63,578 bases of DNA, taken from assembly GCA_037447655.1 (NCBI GenBank), contig JBBHKE010000417.1, forward strand, positions 188,001 to 251,578, written 5' to 3'. This document shows positions 36,050 to 47,909 of the stretch, piece by piece. The DNA comes from Zygnema cylindricum (taxonomy: Eukaryota; Streptophyta; Zygnematophyceae; Zygnematales; Zygnemataceae). Position 1 is the stretch's first letter. Each line of letters starts with the position of its first letter. The notes beneath the pieces are model-generated. The model did no database searches, was not told the DNA's origin, and saw only the letters and a program-made list of their open reading frames with translations. The position numbers and the translations under genes are program-made.

Positions 36050-36165
36050 ACCCTTATGGCATGTTATAACTTATGTCATTCAATGCTATTTTGTTGCTGA
36101 ATGGTATATTTCATTTTCGACCATTTGGCGACGACACTGTGTCGTCGCTGAATGTTTTTATGATA
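36050..36165. repeat. Palindromic GCGACGACA repeat
   Basis: Around 36127-36152 lies a near-perfect palindrome, GCGACGACACTGTGTCGTCGC, one base longer than a perfect 20-mer, next to further GCTGAATGGTAT units. Same family as 35600. Confidence 0.55.
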
Positions 36166-36169
36166 CTGC

Positions 36170-37482
36170 AATTTAGGATGGTAGTAAATAATACTTGTCA
36201 AGCTCGTGTGCTTTTCAGGCATACCTTTATATCACCGAGAATTTCCAGGCCATTTTTACCCTGTACGGTCATCAGAGTACGGAAGAGTGAGTGCACCGAG
36301 CCAAACGAGATCCTTGTATTTCCTAAAATAAGCGGAACGCACTTTATTTCGCGCCTAACAGAGGCCGGGCGACAAAGTTCTATCGTCTCAAAGATAGCAA
36401 TTCCGTTACATGGGACCAGTTTCCACCAGCCCCCGTAGGGGGTACATTGTGGATGGCCACGTAACTTTCCGGATTTGCATCTAGATTATACTGTTAGCCT
36501 TTAGTAGGAATTCGGTTCAGGCTCAGCTGACTTGTGGTCCATTAATTACGTCAGGTCAAAGTCTGTCAAGTTAGTGTCATTTTCAGGACTTTGTCTTATA
36601 ATAGTGGAACAAATAATTACTTCCAGCCGCGGATCTAGCCGCAGTCCGGAGCAAAACTTTTTGCCCGAGTCTAGTACGGATTATTTTGTCTTTTGTCAGT
36701 TCTATTACACTTGCTTGCCGCTCATTGGTTAATAGCGCAACTTTGACTTTTGGACCTGCAATTCGACAAACTTTGATGTATAAGGCACTCGGGGTCGAAG
36801 GAGAAAGGTTGCTTTTCAGTACTGTCTCCTGTCAAAACTCTCAGAAATTCCAACAAACCTTCTTTTGGAGAATCTTTGTTTTTGTTTACCTCTATTGCCA
36901 TCTTGGTTTTAGATCTGTCTTTTGTGTGAATCACAGTCCAGGTGGGTCTATCTGCTTTTTCGGTGATTTTTGGACTTTTTGCTGTTTGAAACCGAGAAGA
37001 GTTTAGCCGGTTCTGAGCAGCGGACATTGGAGGTTGAAGGAGCACCATACCTAATTTGGATATTATCAAGAGAAGGATCGCCTTTCTCTCGCTGTCATCG
37101 TTTATTGCTAAGGTATGTTAAGCTTTCTTTGCTATATTTCACATTCTCTTTCTTTTATTCTCTATTCTGGGACAAGGTGATATTGCTAAATTTGGAAAGC
37201 CAGTTGTATTACCTAAATATCTCTACGTGGTAGTGTATTTGTCTCTTCATCTGGAGTTCTATTGCTGTGGGGTCATTCTCCCGGAGTAAACTGGAACCCC
37301 TTGGATCAGGACAGTGGGTTTTGAGGGAACAAGTGCGATCGACTTCTCGTAGAAGAAACACAATACTGAAAAGCACCTCTCCGCTAGGATTAGAGGGGAT
37401 AGGAGCTTTGACTTTGGAACCTCTCTTTTTGGAAGGGAGCTCTAGTTACATTCATTTCTCTTTCTCTAGTAACCTCTGTCAT
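36170..37482. other. Leader or LTR region of the Ty3/gypsy element, unresolved
   Basis: Lies directly upstream of gag and should hold the 5' LTR and primer-binding site. No second LTR copy is present for comparison, because the 3' end of the element is lost, so the borders cannot be set. I found no clear initiator-tRNA primer site. Confidence 0.3.
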
Positions 37483-40400
37483 CATGGGGGGAGGAGAGAC
37501 TCCGGATAATGGAGCCGGAGAGCAGGGTCGGCAGGAGAGTCGTGTCAGGGGGGAAAGACTCAAATGGCAGAGGAGTCTGTACCCATGGAGTCCGGATTTG
37601 ATTCTCCAATCAAGGAACCAGCTGGTGCTTCTTCTCCTCCTCTTTCTCCTGACCTGACTCTCGAACATTACCCTTCCTTCGCGGAGGCCGCCAGGGCCTA
37701 TGTTGAGGAAAAAAGGGAAGCCCGAGCTCAGGCCCAGGAAAGGTACCGAGTGTCTCCTCGGGCCCGGCCCAAGCGGCAGGCGCAAAGGGAGCCACATTTG
37801 GGTCCTCTTCCGGAGGTCCAGCTTCACACCAGATCTAAGATTCCCAGGGCCGAGATTCAGATTGAAACCGCGGTTTTGACGGTCCACATCCCCTAGGTTG
37901 TAAGGAACTCCTTGCCTTTCACGACCTTCATGAGCTGAAGGTGAAGAAGGAGTTAGTACAGAGAGTGGCTCGGACAGATCGAGTCAAGGTGGTTAGACTC
38001 GTGGGAGGGGTGGTGGAGATTTTGAGCAGCTCTTTGGAGTGCGGCTCTTCCCAGTCGGTGCAGGACAGATCACAGAGAGCTCCCTATTCTCACCCTCCTC
38101 CCTCCTCCTCTCAGGATACCGCTACCAGCAGACCTTTTTGGGGGCGCACCTCTTTACGGCCACGACGAGGAGAAGGAGGTTGCGAGAGGGAGGCGCGAGA
38201 TCCATTGAGAGGAAAGAGGTTTGACCACAAAGACAACAAGGGGAGATTCGCACCTCTTCCGAAGGAGGAGACGTCCCCAACTCTTGTGCCCGCCTCAACA
38301 GAGAGATCTTTGCCTACTGCAACTCGAGTCCTCCCTACCGAAGGGCTCTTGCAATCTAAACCAACTGATCCAGAGGTTCCGGGTACAGGCCAAGAGGATT
38401 TGTCCAGGGGAGGGTAATGGACCAGGCCGGATGATCTCGAAATTCTAGGGATGGAGATAGCGGAACTTACCAAAGTAGTCGAGAGGGCCCAAGAACTAGT
38501 GGAAGTTTTAAAATCAGAGGGCCAGGCTACGGCGGGGGCTAGACCCGTCACGGTGGATTGGGGAGCCTTAGAGGTAGAAAGGCGAAAGCTATGGGAACAG
38601 GAGGTGGAACTTATTCGGGAAGCTAGGCGTAGATCTAGTGGGAATCTCAGCGGGCAGATTCCTCCTACATCAAGAACTGAGCTGCGTCGTGAAGCGCTGG
38701 CTTCGGGGACTTCTCCCTTTGGAAACACCCAGCCAAAGGTTCTTTCATCAGATAACAGCCGCAAGCCTCCTCTTCAGCGAGAAGAGGGGGGAAACATTGA
38801 ACCTAACATGAAGGGTTTGGGTGCAGATTTACCTCCTAAGTCTGTTTCTCTTCCCCGGGAAGAACCTACCTTTGTATCGGTGGAGGTCGCTTCCGCCGTG
38901 GAGGCTTTGGTGGAGTTACTACCAGACGAGAGGATTCACATTCCCTTGAGGCCCTTAACACCCCCGTCACCATCTCCCGGAAGATCTTCTCCTCCTCTTT
39001 CATCTTACCTCCCAGGTCCTACAACCAAGCCCCGGACGTTTCCGCCTCCTCTCCCTCTTCTTCCTTTTCTCCCGCTGCTGCTGTCCGTGGGTCACCAGAT
39101 CCGCCTGTCTTACCCTACAAATACAACGTTTACTCACCAACTCACCGGTGTTCCCAATCCTCCTGCTCAGGAACCCCCCCTCCCGAGTCCTCCCGAAGGC
39201 GACCAAGGAGTCAAACACCATTCAGGAGTCAGACAACTTCTCCTCAAAACCTCTAGTCGTCCCTTTCTCCTCCACTAGCGATTCCCATAGGGCCTCTTTT
39301 AAACAGACCTCGCCTCCACATTCCATCGGTGGAGTAAGTTCTCAGGGACGAACAATACTCTCCGGATATAGAGGAGTAGTGGGGAACATCCCTTCCATAG
39401 ATACTTCCTCTTTGGGAGGGGGATCGTCACCTTCCACGGCACCGCCTCCTACCGGAGGAGGAGACGGTTCCATACCCGAGGAAGAGGACGTAGGAGTAAT
39501 CTCACCCTCGCAGTTTGTCAGTCCCACGGTGCCTTCATCTCCCATTTCTCCAATCCTGTTAAGGAAGAAAAAAAGATGGGGGACATCCGGATCTTTACGA
39601 AGATAGCTCGGGGATCCCATTTCCTGATTTCGAATTGTAGTGGAAATCATTCACCCAATCTGAGATCAATAACTACTGGGGAGGAGTCATTTCGGATGAC
39701 TTTGAAACGACGATCTTCCCCATGATGGTCAACTACATTTCGGGAGGGGCGTTGGGGGATTACAAGGAGCGTCAACCTCTATTGATGGCTTCAGTATCAA
39801 GATCTCACATGCAGCCCTTGATGCTGCAGTTTTACAAGCAGAGGCTGACCTGGCTGCGGCGGCTGCAACCCTTGTGTCGGCTACCTTTACAAAGGACATG
39901 AAAATCTAGGCACAAAGAGGTGCCTATGTTAATATGCAATACATGCAGCTCAGGCAGCAACTCGCATGGTTGAAAATCCCAACCCTTGTACCACGCTGCT
40001 GAACATCTGGAGACTCCTCTACACCGAGAGAAACGAGTTTGCAATCAAGGAATTCACGGAATTCCAATGCTTAAAGAACGAGACTCCCCAGACTCTCTTC
40101 AACAGACTTTAAGCCTAAAATACTTTAAAACCATTAATTTCTACAGATTGATCTTCCAGCAATGGCAATGAAATACTTTATCGCTGTCCCCAATTCATTC
40201 GGACCGACATGGCAGACTGCTCTAGATAATTGGATTGTCGGATAAGCAATCGAGGACATCAATCCCTCCGCTAAGGAAATCTCACTAGTGGCGATGATAT
40301 TTTATGATCACTTCGTCCACAGTGAGGCAAGGGAGAAGGCCGTGACCGGCAAATCAGGAGCAAATTTGGCAGGATTCGCTGGGGAAACCTCCTTAAATGA

Positions 40401-41245
40401 GGAGGAACAAGTAGAACTTCAAGCTTTGCGGATGCTTAAAGGGAAACAAGTAGCTGACAACAGGTCAGAACCAGCTATGGGAGCAGTTGAGCGAGTATTC
40501 CTCTATAATTGCATGAATTGTCAGCAACCGGGTCATGGGTGGAAGCACTGCACCAGGAAACTTAAACCAGAGCTAGCTTTGAAACTCAAGGAATTGGAGA
40601 AAGAATGGGCAGAAAGGACATTGAAACAACAAGAAAGGCTCAAAGGAGGAAGGGGAGAGGACAAGACACCGGTAACCAATGAGACTTACCGTCCAACTCT
40701 AAGGAGCGAAACCTCTAAGATGTCCCAATCTTAGTTGCGGCAAATCAAACTTCTAAAGTTTGATGACGCTCAAATCTCCAACGAAATTTGCAGTAAATAT
40801 ACCACCGAGGCCGCAAAGTGCGAAGCTTGTGGATTTCTGGGGCACAAAGAATGGCAATGTTTCCGCAAAAATGGAGTACCCAAGGAAATGATGGAATTCG
40901 TTTTGTTTACTAGAGAAGGAGAAACAACCGTTAACCCTCTCCCTCTCCAACTTCTTTACCTTTGAGGATGTCAACTTATGTCCACACTGGCTAGACCAGA
41001 GCGAGCCCCGGCTGCTCCGGCCAAGCTTATGTCGGAGATCATCATACAACACCAGAGTCAGCAGCTGGTCGCCATGGCTGCAGAGTTGGCTGTCCTTCGT
41101 TTAGGAGCTTCTCCCCGGCCTGCTCCTCTCACAGCAACGCAACGACTCCAGAACAGAAACATGAGTTGTTACAGAAGCTCGTGGAGCTTAAGCTTCAAGG
41201 CGCTGCGGGTGCCAACGATGACGACTTATTGGGCTGAGATTTAGA
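37483..41245 (+). pseudogene. gag region of the gypsy element
   Basis: Broken across all three frames. The likely start ATGGGGGGAGGAGAGACTCC at 37483 soon shifts frame. Recognisable parts are a helical segment (AARAYVEEKREARAQAQERY), a region starting MEIAELTKVVERAQELVEVL at 38451, a capsid-like part near 39990-40330 (TERNEFAIKEFTEF) and two zinc knuckles, CMNCQQPGHGWKHC (40510-40551) and CEACGFLGHKEWQC (40819-40860), both CX2CX4HX4C. A TAG separates the two knuckles. A Ser/Pro-rich stretch of about 1 kb (38.9-39.6 kb) is long for a gag. Confidence 0.75.
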
Positions 41246-41551
41246 ACCCCCAAATTCCCACCATGCCCAAACCATCCTGTCCGGAGCTTGGAATGTTGGG
41301 GTAGGAGACAGCCGCCGCCAACTCCGAAATTCCACCTTGATGCAAAGACATGACAAAAAGAAAATGGGTCAGAGGGATCACAACCAGAAAGTTACCGGGC
41401 ACTTGTCATTCACTCCCGGGTAGTAATACTGAACAGCGACATTGGACTAGGAATCAAACCCAAACAACAGCCTTCTCTTCCTTCCAAACCTAAGTTGCCT
41501 CTCGGTTTTGAAAATTACAAGAACGAGAAATAGCAGTAAGAGAAGGAGTCA

Positions 41552-42500
41552 TTGGAACAAGAGAAGAAAGACAATCAGGACTGGTTTGAGAAATATATGG
41601 AAGAACAACGGGAGAATGACACTCCCCAAACACCACCAATCGCAAAATCCGGCTCCGAGAGTGAGAAAGAAGAAAAAGATCAGGATCGGCAGCAACTGAA
41701 CTCATCCCCGTCTTCACCAAAAGCAACCCTTCCTTCCTCCAAACCGGCGGTCATGCTAGTCCGGCACCTCATGCCATATGCCCTCACACACGTGAAGACT
41801 CTAGCATCCTCCCACAACCTGCCCGAAGAGATCCTCATTCAAGCATTGGGAGAGGAGATCCACGCTGGGAAGGGGGGGGTAAGACAGGACCACTCCGCCA
41901 ACCGCAGTGTTTTTGTCCACCGATCCAAAAACCCCTATAGTGGATAGGGACTACAAAGCCTTATTAGTGGCTCTTATATTGAACCAAACCGGGAAATTCA
42001 AGCTTAACGGGTACGGGGGATACTAGGACGTTGTGGTCGACACCGGAGCTCTCCTAACCTCATTACCACCTCCGCTTTGCAGAAAATGCTCGAGGAACTC
42101 CGGCCCGAAATCTGCCCAAGCAATATCTGCTTAAGCACCGTAAGTAGCGGCAGTCAAGTAGTCCATGGAATCATCAAGGCCATGGAAATCAAGTTTTTTG
42201 ATAACATAGGCCAACGGGTGAAAATTGAGCTTCCCTTCTTGGTGGTGGAAGGGACTCAATTTGAAATTTTATTGTGAATGGCCACTTGGACCCGACTCAA
42301 TATGAGTTTGAGCGTGTGGAAGGAACATTGTACCGTCCGGGACCCCAAGAACCCGGAAGGAACAAAAGTGGTCGTTCCTTTGGATTTATGGAACCGTGGG
42401 AAGACAAATGTCCCGTTGTTTGGTTGCTACCCGGTGTACACTACCTCATCTCCTACGGAACTGTTTGGCAGTTCTACCGATATCGCCAGAGAAATCTAGC
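41552..42500 (+). pseudogene. Aspartic protease region of the gypsy element
   Basis: DVVVDTGALLTSL begins at 42027 and contains the retropepsin D-T-G-A site. A TAG directly precedes it (42024-42026), and a frameshift follows before 42077, where the chain continues to FLVVEGTQFEILL, equivalent to the usual ILLG flap-side end. An acidic linker (41552-41947) lies upstream. Confidence 0.7.
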
Positions 42501-42601
42501 AATTCCAAATTTCTAACGGGTGGGAAAAAGAATATAAAAATACATTATTGCAGGTATCAAAACTTCGGTGGGGAGTGGATAAGGCATTTTCAGCCTTATG
42601 A

Positions 42602-43840
42602 TTGAAGGAAGCCATTTCTGAGCCCCTGTCTAATGCTTCCAAACCCAAGTGCCGTAACGAGGAGTTCAATCGACAAGTGGTGTCATTGCCAATCCCCGAT
42701 TCTGGACTGCGCATATTATCTCTATTTTTGGGTAGTTCCGATTTGGAAGCGGTTTTGAAAACAAGATACCGGGTGGAGTCGTACGCAATCGTGGAAATAT
42801 CACCTGAGGCGCGAGCTTTCAGCGAACACCGCCTCCATCAACTTCATCACCTATATCCTCAACAGCTACCGGTGACCGCCATTTCCAAAGCTCAGCGAAG
42901 CCTTCCCCAAAATGTAGAAAGCATCATGGCGACCCATTTAGCTAGTTTGGGAAGAGTGGATTTGATGTTGGCAGGGTGGTCTTCTCAAGGATACTCTCTA
43001 GCAGGAAAAGGAAGAGGGCATCAAGACCGTAGAAGTGGAACATTTTACCGGATGATCGAATTTATAACGTAGCTTCAACAACTCCAGGACACACCGGTGG
43101 AGTACGTTCTAGAAAATGTCCACCCCGGAGATGATAACAGCAAACAGGTTGCAAACAGCTGGAATCACGTAACCCGGATTTTAAGAGCTCCTTTGGTTTT
43201 CCACGCCGCACAGATGGGATCCCATGCACACAGAGTAAGGGCATATTGGAACAATATGATCCCGCTATCAGTACTCCGACGACTGCTGGACACACAAATT
43301 CCCGACACGCAAAGTTCGGTGCAGCAAATACTTGGAGAAGGCAAAATAGCCACACCTGTGACGCAAACAGATCGCTCTCCTTTCTATTGGTGCAACAAAC
43401 CGGGATTCCCACGAAGAGCACTCTCGACTTTAGTTTCTTTCCGTAACAGTCACTCTTATCAGAAAGGAGCAGCAGGAATGATTTTTGACTGTAGCGGGGG
43501 GATTTGGACAACACCAACAATCGCAGAACGGGAAGAAACAATGGGATTTCATAAAGGCACTACCGCAGCACCAGGTATTTCAAACCTCCAAAGATGCAGT
43601 CTAATTGGACAGAGTATGGATCTCAATTCGATAACATGGGTGCTCAAGCATGCACTCGCCTTTTCCAGTCTGAAATCTCCGGAACCCAGGGCTATTTACC
43701 TTCAAGCTCCTCAGTTGTTAGCTATGCAGGCAACTTTGCAGCTTGAAGGGGGGAGGGAAAGGAGAAGAAAAATTCACATTTTACCACAGCAGGTTTTCCC
43801 ACCGGGGGGGGGGGCAGCGGCTCAAATGGCGACACCTTAG
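42602..43840 (+). pseudogene. DNMT3-like cytosine-5 DNA methyltransferase domain in a retrotransposon
   Basis: One frame of 413 codons broken by a single TAG (43070-43072). Motifs in linear order: I, LRILSLFLGSSDLEAVL; II, YAIVEISPEARAFSEH; IV, VDLMLAGWSSQGYSLAGKG; VI, VEYVLENV; VIII, SHAHRVRAYWNNM (DNMT3: SAAHRARYFWGNL); a REETMGFHKGT block before the end; X, LIGQSMDLNSITWVLKHAL (DNMT3 LLGRSWSVPVI). The linear order excludes the permuted plant DRM arrangement. The catalytic Pro-Cys of motif IV is Ser-Ser here (TCTTCT), so this copy should be inactive even if the stop were read through. It lies between protease and RT, inside the polyprotein. A parent element presumably methylates DNA; whether its own cDNA is the substrate is inference from published work on similar elements. 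Confidence 0.85.
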
Positions 43841-43964
43841 AGGAAGTTGTTAGCAGTAGCGTCCTAGCCGGAGGAAAAGAGGCAGATCCACAGGTAGGAT
43901 TGGAATTCGACATTAACCTCTGGGTAGACAGCCGCAGGCTTGGGCTGCCGTAGAGCGTGGGAAA

Positions 43965-44744
43965 ATGGATTGGACCCTTGGGGAGCAGATGGATCCTCAG
44001 AATAAGGCACGCCTTTCCGAGTTATTGGCCAAAAACAAACAGGTGTTCTCATGGTCAGAAACAGATGTCGGTATCTACAAAAGAACCCTTTTCCGAATCG
44101 ATTTGATCGACGAGACGGCTACCGTTTGGCAGAAGCAGTATCCTCTCAACTTCAAGGAGAAGGAATTCATGAAGGCTAAAGTCCAAACTTTGGTGGAAGC
44201 CGGATTGGTTCAGGAAAGTACAGGACTTCATGGGTTTGCTTCCCCAACAGTTCTCCTGCCCAAGAAAGACTCGTCCGGGAAGACTATAGATTTCCAGATG
44301 TGTGGAGACTATCGCATACTGAACACGACCACCATCTCTGATCGGTATCTGATGCCGACCCCGGAAGAGATATTCGACTCCCTTGCTGGCGCCACCATAA
44401 ACTCCACCCTGGACATGAAAAATGGTTTCCACCAAATTGCCATGGAACCCAAGCACAGGGAGAGAACCGCATTTTGGGCTGGTTCCAGACCGTATGAATG
44501 GATTTACATGCCATTCGGACTCAAGAATGCACCGGCCAAATTCCAACGGGCAATGGACGAAGTGCTCCGAGGAATCGATTGTGCTCGGTGCTATATTGAT
44601 GATGTTGTTATATTCTTGAAGACTATTGAGGAACACCTGGAGCATGTCCAGATCGTTCTCCGGGCACTCCAAGCAGCGGGCTTAAAATGTCACCAAGGCA
44701 AAGGTATTTTTGAGGTACAGAAAATCATTTACCTCGGGCATTAG
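43965..44744 (+). pseudogene. Ty3/gypsy reverse transcriptase
   Basis: Open for 259 codons. Contains CGDYRILNTTTISDRY, ATINSTLDMKNGFHQIAM (motif A), YMPFGLKNAPAKFQRAMDE (motif B) and CYIDDVVIF (the YIDD catalytic box). All core residues are present, making this the best preserved domain of the element. It ends at a TAG just after YLGH (44742-44744). Its frame differs from the methyltransferase, so a frameshift lies between 43840 and 43965. Confidence 0.9.
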
Positions 44745-44759
44745 GTTACTCCTAGGACT

Positions 44760-45534
44760 ATGGGTCCCCACATGGTCAAGGTGGCAGCGCTTGACGCTCT
44801 TCCTCCACCGCAGGACATCTCAGCCCTTCGCACCTTTCTGGGTCTAGCCAATTGCTATTGGCGGTTTATCCCTGAGTTCAGTAGTCACGCTCAGCCCCTC
44901 AACCAGCTATTACGGAAGGACCAAGAGTGGCAGTGGGCCGAAAAACAACAAAACTCCTTCCAGTTCTTGAAGGATGCTTTGAAGCAACACCCCGTGCTCC
45001 GAATCCCTGATCACCAAAGGCCTTTTCTCCTTTACACTGATTGGAGCAGGTTTGGATTGGGAGCGGTTTTGTCTCAGGTCGATGATGTTGGAGCTGAATA
45101 TGTGGTGGCCTACGCCAGCCGGAGCAATAACAGAGCTGAGGGGAATTATAGCAGTTACCACGGAGAGTTACTCGCAATGGTTTGGGCCATCTAGCATTTT
45201 CGACCCTATTTGTACGGGGTCCATTTCACGGTGATAACGGATCACAAACCCTTGAAATGGATCATGGAAAATAGTAAGCTAACCGGCAAACTCGCCAAAT
45301 GGGTTCTCATCTAGCATGAATATGATTTTGAAATTGTTCATCGGGCAGGGGAAATCCATGGGAATGCTGACGGACTTAGCCGGAATCCCGACACCTCCAC
45401 CATGGATTTGACCGGAGCTCCGCATGATGAGGATCGGAAAATCAGTCTAGGGATCATCCGTGCATCCTCCGCCTTTATCTGGCTTCCTCAATCTGGGGGG
45501 GAACTCTCAACCTTCTCCGCAGACATCGAAGGGT
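44760..45534 (+). pseudogene. Gypsy RT thumb and RNase H
   Basis: Follows RT after one TAG in the same frame. TFLGLANCYWRFIPEFS is the RT connection. LLYTDWSRFGLGAVLSQ, YHGELLAMVWAI and ITDHKPLKWI supply the D, E and D of RNase H. TAG codons at 45192-45194 and 45312-45314 interrupt it; the conserved Gln in WAIQHF at the first position suggests a CAG-to-TAG change. ADGLSRNPDTS closes the domain. Confidence 0.85.
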
Positions 45535-45619
45535 AGGCGCCTATAGGGGCCGGACGTAAGGACATATGGAACGACCCCGATGATCTCCAATCTATCTAGC
45601 AGAGGAAGCCTCTTCCCCA

Positions 45620-46938
45620 CTTGATTGGAATTCCATTATCGCGAGTGCAGACCCGAATGGCGGCGTACAATTGGGATAGAGGTGTTCCCCTCCGGAAATG
45701 GTAAGATGGAACGAGGAAAGTGGTTCCTGTTGTCCATAGCCATTTCTAGCCATGGATTCACCCTAGGAAGCACCACAGACTACCCTAAAAACAGCGTACT
45801 TTGGATACACACAGAATTCAACAGAATTAACAAAACAATCTGAAACTACATTTACAGATATTATCTAGGATATAAAATGACCTCACAAAGTTTCAGACAA
45901 AAATAATAAACAGATTGATCACATCATCTAGTCAAAGTTGCAGAAAAACAGTCTGCCAGAACTTTGATCAGACAGGCTAACTTCACAATGAAGTAAAACA
46001 CAGACCAGGAACACAATACACCTGAAAATCTGTGACAATATAAAAAATATAAATAGGAACAAACATGCAGAATTTCAGATAATTCCGCTATCAGATCTGA
46101 GCGTAATCCTCAGATACAATTACCAAAAATAACCATAAACAGTTTTTGGTCCAAAAAGTTCCTATGTCCTAAAATGACGAAGTCCTACAAATATATACAA
46201 GAGCTTACTGCTGAATGTACGGAGGCATATCAGCGGTACGCTATCTACCAGCTACCTCTATTAATGTCGGTATACCTAAATACTTCAAGGTATGTCAAAG
46301 TGAGTAAATCTACACTAATAATTAATTCACAAAAAGACACATCAATGTTCAACCAAATATTTACATCGACGCTTCCGTAAAATCCGCGTACTGAGTATCA
46401 ACTTGATTAGTCACTTGAGGACGAAACCACGTCATGAACCGACATCACATACGTACGGTCCACTTGATACCACATTATCAAAATACAATCCTTTAACTTC
46501 AATTGTACAATTACTCCCCCAATCCACAAATCCATTCGAACCTCCATTTGTACCATCACAATATTTCCGGTAATAATCTACGCACGAACCGTCGCGTGCT
46601 CACAAAATGTGGCGTAAGTACGAAACTAACATTTCAAAAACAACAGTTCCTCCTCCCTCAGACCGAGAAACTTTGATTTCCAATCTCTATCAGCAATGTG
46701 GACACTTCGGGCAAAAGCAGAACATTCTCTGGTTACGGGCTCTTATTGGTGGCACGAGTTGTGGACCCCAGTTAACCGAATTTTGCAGACTTGCTCCTCA
46801 TGCAATCGAGTTAAGGCAGCTTTTGAAAAAAAAGGTGGGACTTCGCTTCATTCTCTTCCTATCAGGGGAATGCTTTATCGTTGGTCGCTAGAACTTTTGG
46901 GACCTCTTTCGACCAGCAGGCGGGGGAACCGAAAACAT
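45620..46938 (+). pseudogene. Gypsy integrase N-terminus, split by a solo LTR
   Basis: Left part to 45727 (linker), right part from 46646. The right part has VPPPSDRETLISNLYQQCGHFG (zinc-binding region: one His seen, the first apparently Tyr), then in a shifted frame TGSYWWHELWTPVNRILQTC and SSCNRVKAAFEKKGG with the CX2C pair. Ends after LLGPLSTSRRGN at the junction with copia sequence; the DDE core is missing. Confidence 0.75.
45728..46645. mobile_element. Solo LTR (918 bp) inserted in the gypsy integrase
   Basis: Begins TGTTGT and ends ACAACA, as LTRs do. Flanked by perfect 5-bp duplications GTTCC at 45723-45727 and 46646-46650, and the integrase text resumes right after it. AT-rich, no ORF. 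It is not similar to the copia LTRs in this window, so it marks a third LTR family. Confidence 0.8.
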
Positions 46939-47895
46939 TAATAAGTTAATGAAAGATCTTAGAAACAGATTTGACATGAAGGATTTAGGGAAGGCAAAAT
47001 ACATACCGGGAATTAAAATGGATAGAGATAGGGAGAAGAGGATTATCACACTTACTCGGAAAGAAACTATAGGAAATATGCTTGAGAAATTCTAGATGGA
47101 AAAGGCAAATAGTTGTACCACTCCCAAAAACTTGAAGAAAGTAAGTGATGGGAGTGTAGAAGGAGGAGTGATAATCTTAGATGATCATATGAGTCCAGAA
47201 GAAAGGCAGTTTATGAAATCAATTCATTACAGACAAGTTGTAGGAAGTTTAAATTACTTTATGAATTGTCCTAGACTGGACATAGCAGCAGCAGTTGGAG
47301 TCCTCATTACGAGTTTTAATGATCCAACGAAGAGAGACTGGGAGGCAGCCAAGAGAGTCATGAGATGCCTGGTGGGAACTAGGGATTTATGGTTGCATTT
47401 GGGAGGGGAGCACACTGACATCACTACTTGGAGTGATGCCAGTTATGGGGATGCACCAATGAGAAGATGCACTTCTGGGTTTGTGTTATATGTGGGGTAA
47501 GGTGCTTGCTGTTGGAGTAGCAAGCAACAAAAGGTGGTTGTTCAATTCACTATGGAGGCTGAGTACATGGCCTCTTGTTCTGTTGTGAAAGAGTTGATGT
47601 GGGACAAGTCTTTATTGCAAGAATTGGGGTATATGAAGAAGGGATTGCATGAAGTGTTTTGTGATAATCAGGTTGCCATTCCAATTGCTGCCAATCCAAA
47701 ACATCATTTTAAAGCTAAGCATATGGATATAAGATTAAGTTTTGTGAAGGAATAGGTTGAAAACAAAATTGTGAATCTTGTGTATAGGGGTGATGGGGAA
47801 ATGGTGTCTGGTATGATGACCAAACCTGTGCCCTCTCTCAATTTAAAGCACTGTATAGAAAAGTGTGCGTTAAAAGAGAAACTAAAATTAGACTA
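46939..47895 (+). pseudogene. copia RT C-terminus and RNase H, copy A
   Basis: Contains YRQVVGSLNYFMNCPRLDIA, TTWSDASYGDAPMRRCTSGF (RNase H first Asp), VQFTMEAEYMASCSVVKEL (E region), VFCDNQVAIPIAANP and KHMDIRLSFVKE. A TAG at 47093-47095 stands where copy B has CAG; TAA and TAG breaks follow later. Normal copia 3' order with RNase H directly before the LTR. Confidence 0.85.
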
Positions 47896-47909
47896 GAAAA
47901 TAAGAGGAG

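Larger units (their letters stand above)
37483..46938 (+). mobile_element. Decayed Ty3/gypsy retrotransposon carrying a DNA methyltransferase
   Basis: Domain order: gag with two CCHC knuckles, protease with DTGA, cytosine-5 methyltransferase, RT with YIDD, RNase H, integrase N-terminal zinc region. Integrase after RNase H is the gypsy order. The frame is broken by several frameshifts and stops, and the 3' end (rest of integrase and 3' LTR) is replaced at about 46938 by a Ty1/copia fragment. A solo LTR interrupts the integrase. Gypsy elements with methyltransferases are known from charophyte algae (de Mendoza and colleagues, 2018), so this belongs to that class or a relative. Confidence 0.85.
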
